DNA from: Verrucomicrobia bacterium UBA1731
GTDB lineage: Bacteria; Verrucomicrobiota; Kiritimatiellia; RFP12; UBA1067
Direction: 5' to 3'
Assembly (NCBI GenBank): GCA_002317575.1
Contig: DCIH01000137.1
Span: forward strand, 1-16,887
Length of the DNA: 16,887 nucleotides
The translations under genes and the position numbers were made by a program. Positions 14,935-16,887 of the stretch are shown here, piece by piece. Numbering within the stretch: position 1 is the first letter of the stretch; each line of letters starts with the position of its first letter. The notes under the pieces are model-generated. The model was not told where the DNA came from and made no database searches. It was given only the letters and a program-made list of their open reading frames with translations.

Positions 14935-15987
14935 TCACATGCCTTTGACGCGCGCGACGACCGCGTCCACCGTCACCACTTCGCCGCCCATGCGGTGGAT
15001 CATCTCCACGCCCGCGGCCTCCGCGCCCAAACCCGCCTTCGCGAGCTGCACGCGCACGTCGTCCGCGAACTGGCCGGCGTCCAGCTCCACGCACAGGATC
15101 TTGCGGTCCTTCGCGGCCGCCGCCAGCGCTTCGCGCGGGAACGGGTTGAGCGTGATCGGACGGAACAAACCCGCCTTCACGCCGGCGCGGCGGAGTTCCT
15201 CCGCGGCGGTGCGCGCCACGCGGCTCGACACGCCGTACGCCACCAAGAGAACGTCCGCGTCGTCCGCCAAGTACGCCTCGCCCTGCGCGTCTTCGCGCAT
15301 CCGCGCGTACTTCTCCTGCAGATGGACGTTGAACTGCTCCTGCTGCGCGGCGTCGAGGTAAATCGATTTGACGAGATTCGGACGCGTCTTCGCGCTGCCT
15401 TCGGCCGCCCAGTCGGAGAAGTCGGGACGCGGCTTTTCCGCTTCGGGCAGCGTCACCGATTCCATCATCTGGCCCTGCAAACCGTCCACCAGCACGATCG
15501 CCGGCGTGCGCCACTTGGCCGCCATCTCGAAGGCCTTGATCGTGTAGTCGCACATCTCCTGCACGCTCGCCGGGGCGATCGTGAACGTCTGGTAGTTGCC
15601 GTGCCCGCCGCCCTTCACCGCCGGCGTGTAGTCGCCCTGCTCGGGATAGACATTTCCGAGCCCGGGGCCCGCGCGCATCACATCCACGAGCACCGCGGGA
15701 AGCTCCGCGCCCGCCAGGTAGCTGATGCCTTCCTGCATCAGCGAGAAGCCAGGACCGCTCGTCGCCGTCATGCACTGCTTGCCGGCGCCCGCCGCGCCGA
15801 ACATCATGTTCACGCTCGCCGTCTCGCATTCAGCCTGCACGAACACGCGCCCGAGTTCGGGAAACCACTTCGCCGCGCCGTGCGCGATTTCGCTCGCCGG
15901 CGTGATCGGATAGCCGAAGTACAGGTCGCAGCCCGCGTAGAGCGCGCCCATCACCACAGCCTCGTTGCCTTTCACGAATTTCGTCAT
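14935..15987 (-). CDS. vorB: 2-oxoacid:ferredoxin oxidoreductase alpha subunit, VorB-type
   Basis: A 350-residue alpha subunit. It contains the pyrimidine-binding domain of the TPP enzyme (FGYPITPASEI near 24-34; E54 region 'QAECETASVNM'; 'TATSGPGFSLMQEG') and the transketolase C-terminal-like domain (about 235-345: DVLLVAYGVSSRVART, LFRPITLNPFP). The 'RAGPGLGNVYPEQGDY' stretch and the overall length match proteins annotated as 3-methyl-2-oxobutanoate dehydrogenase subunit VorB. Substrate is inferred from that similarity and not proven. The ATG at 15987 has an AGGAG ribosome site and lies 16 nt after the ferredoxin gene; the gene ends 17 nt before the beta-gamma gene. Confidence 0.94.
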   Translation of the reverse strand: MTKFVKGNEAVVMGALYAGCDLYFGYPITPASEIAHGAAKWFPELGRVFVQAECETASVNMMFGAAGAGKQCMTATSGPGFSLMQEGISYLAGAELPAVLVDVMRAGPGLGNVYPEQGDYTPAVKGGGHGNYQTFTIAPASVQEMCDYTIKAFEMAAKWRTPAIVLVDGLQGQMMESVTLPEAEKPRPDFSDWAAEGSAKTRPNLVKSIYLDAAQQEQFNVHLQEKYARMREDAQGEAYLADDADVLLVAYGVSSRVARTAAEELRRAGVKAGLFRPITLNPFPREALAAAAKDRKILCVELDAGQFADDVRVQLAKAGLGAEAAGVEMIHRMGGEVVTVDAVVARVKGM

Positions 15988-16003
15988 CTTAACATCTCCT
16001 GCC

Positions 16004-16207
16004 TCAGCGCTCGACCTTGAGCGCGTACGGTTCCGGGCAGTTGTAGAAACATGTCGCGCAGCCCGTGCACCCTTCGCCTTTGTAGGCGACCGGCTTCAAA
16101 CCGGCCTTGTTGAAATGGTCCGTGAGCGTGAGACACCCCTTGGGGCACGCCGCCACGCACCGGCCGCATCCCTTGCAGCAATCTTCGTCAATGATCGGTT
16201 TCGCCAT
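16004..16207 (-). CDS. 2x[4Fe-4S] ferredoxin-type delta subunit of the 2-oxoacid oxidoreductase
   Basis: A 67-residue bacterial-type ferredoxin. Two cysteine sets are complete: C11-x2-C14-x2-C17-x3-C21-P and C47-x2-C50-x2-C53-x3-C57-P. It is the electron-transfer (delta) subunit that in other genomes is encoded with the alpha, beta and gamma subunits. The order delta-alpha-(beta-gamma) is the usual one for VOR/KOR clusters. The ribosome site AAGG, 6 nt before the ATG, is embedded in the last unit of a 7-nt tandem repeat that fills the gap to metG. Confidence 0.94.
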   Translation of the reverse strand: MAKPIIDEDCCKGCGRCVAACPKGCLTLTDHFNKAGLKPVAYKGEGCTGCATCFYNCPEPYALKVER

Positions 16208-16212
16208 TTTGA

Positions 16213-16254
16213 ACCTTCAAACTTCAGGCTTCAAACTTCAAACTTCAAACTTCA
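16213..16254 (-). repeat. 7-nt tandem repeat (TGAAGTT x6) from the metG stop to the ferredoxin ribosome site
   Basis: Read on the minus strand: TGAAGTT three times, then TGAAGCC, TGAAGTT and TGAAGGT. The first TGA is the metG stop codon and the last unit supplies the AAGG of the ferredoxin ribosome site, so the whole gap between the two genes is repeat. Because 7 is not a multiple of 3, the TGA triplets fall in all three reading frames in turn. The same unit (YGAAGTT) occurs at 9665-9685. Confidence 0.85.
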
Positions 16255-16887
16255 GCACGCCACGCTTCCCGCCCCCGCCGCCGCGGTGGGCGTCAGGACA
16301 CCGCCGTTCTTCCCGGGTTCGCCCGCGAAGAGGATCATGCCTTCCGAAACGCCCACGCTCATCTTGCGCGGCGCGAGGTTCGCCACGAACAGCACTTCCT
16401 GGCCCACGAGTTTTTCGGGCTCGGGATACGCGCCGCGAATGCCCGAGAAGATCGTGCGCTGCCCGAGCGAACCGCAGTCAAGCGTGAACTTGAGCAGTTT
16501 CGCGCTCTTCGGCACGATCTCGCACGCGAGCACCTTGCCCATGCGGAAATCGATCTTTTCGAAGTCGCCAAAGGCGATCTCGGACTTGAGCGGCGGAACT
16601 TCGGCATCGGGCGACGCCGCGCCAGAGCCCCCGTTCCGTTGGTCCTTGTTCTTCGACGCGCGCGACTCGTGCGCGACTTCGCCGGAATCCGCCGGCTTCA
16701 CCATGGCGGCGGCGATCATGTCGTCGACCTGCTTCTGCTCGATGCGCGTCGCGAGGTACTCGTACGGCGCAAGCGTGCAGTTCTCCTTCGCGACGCCGAG
16801 CGACGCCCAGGTGAATGCTTCTTCGCCGAAGAGCTTCGCCGCCTTGGCCGCGTACGCGGGCAGGATCGGCTGCAGGTAGATCGCGAG
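16252..16887 (-). CDS. metG: Methionyl-tRNA synthetase, C-terminal part (cut by right window edge)
   Basis: About 211 codons of the 3' end. The first ~60 residues (LAIYLQPILPAYAAKAAKLF ... CTLAPYEYLATRIEQKQVDD) are the end of the helical anticodon-binding domain. A charged, variable linker follows (ADSGEVAHESRASKNKDQRN ...). The last ~110 residues form the OB-fold tRNA-binding domain found at the C-terminus of many bacterial MetRS (FGDFEKIDFRMGKVLACEIV, KLLKFTLDCG, RTIFSGIRGAY, LVFVANLAPRKM-like, GVSEGMILFAG). The frame is open to the right edge, where the catalytic domain must lie. It ends in TGA, which is also the first triplet of the adjoining heptamer repeat. The Ala/Gly-rich tail ending SVAC is not part of the fold. 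Confidence 0.95.
   Translation of the reverse strand, partial: LAIYLQPILPAYAAKAAKLFGEEAFTWASLGVAKENCTLAPYEYLATRIEQKQVDDMIAAAMVKPADSGEVAHESRASKNKDQRNGGSGAASPDAEVPPLKSEIAFGDFEKIDFRMGKVLACEIVPKSAKLLKFTLDCGSLGQRTIFSGIRGAYPEPEKLVGQEVLFVANLAPRKMSVGVSEGMILFAGEPGKNGGVLTPTAAAGAGSVAC

Noticed and set aside
14918..15829. Upstream extension of the beta-gamma oxidoreductase frame to 15829
   Set aside because: It overlaps the alpha subunit gene and the extra translation is Arg/Gly-rich. Family similarity begins at the ATG at 14917.
1..16887. tRNA/rRNA genes, CRISPR arrays, insertion sequences, phage genes
   Set aside because: Nothing with the expected structure was recognised. The short tandem repeats seen are 7-nt units, not spaced repeats, and no transposase or integrase motifs occur in any supported gene.

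Overview
The window looks like part of a chromosome from an anaerobic, GC-rich, Gram-negative bacterium. Evidence for an anaerobe is a ferredoxin-linked 2-oxoacid oxidoreductase with its own 2x[4Fe-4S] subunit. Evidence for a Gram-negative envelope is a run of lipoproteins and secreted proteins that includes LpoB- and YcfL-like members. A lineage in the PVC group (Kiritimatiellae/Lentisphaerae/Verrucomicrobia-like) would fit, but nothing here proves it. All 16 genes I can support lie on the minus strand, so transcription runs from the right edge to the left edge. I see no RNA genes, IS elements, phage genes or CRISPR arrays.

Right block (16887 to 7140): nine closely spaced genes. They are the end of metG; a three-gene oxidoreductase module (small ferredoxin, alpha subunit, fused beta-gamma subunit); a secreted TPR-repeat protein; a TonB-like membrane-anchored von Willebrand A (VWA) protein whose start overlaps the TPR gene by 11 nt; a secreted 243-residue protein; ribBA for riboflavin synthesis; and a small cytoplasmic SurA/PpiC-like protein that lacks its parvulin domain. 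Three of the gaps in this block contain 7-nt tandem repeats sitting between a stop codon and the next ribosome binding site.

Middle block (7122 to 1392): a sigma-70-like promoter (TTGACT, 17 nt, TAGACT) sits just past the previous gene and precedes six envelope genes: a YcfL-like lipoprotein, LpoB, a secreted CsgG-like protein ending in a PEGA-like domain, a lipoprotein with two CsgG-like domains around an FlgT-C-like domain, a short LA_2272-type repeat protein, and a COG3014-family lipoprotein. The YcfL/LpoB/COG3014 core is a known gene neighbourhood in gammaproteobacteria, where LpoB activates the peptidoglycan synthase PBP1B. Here it is extended by three further envelope proteins, and this is the best candidate in the window for an undescribed system.

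Left block (1258 to 1): the 5' third of purL (large single-chain FGAM synthetase), apparently with its own promoter. The many long plus-strand reading frames are shadows of the minus-strand genes in GC-rich DNA.
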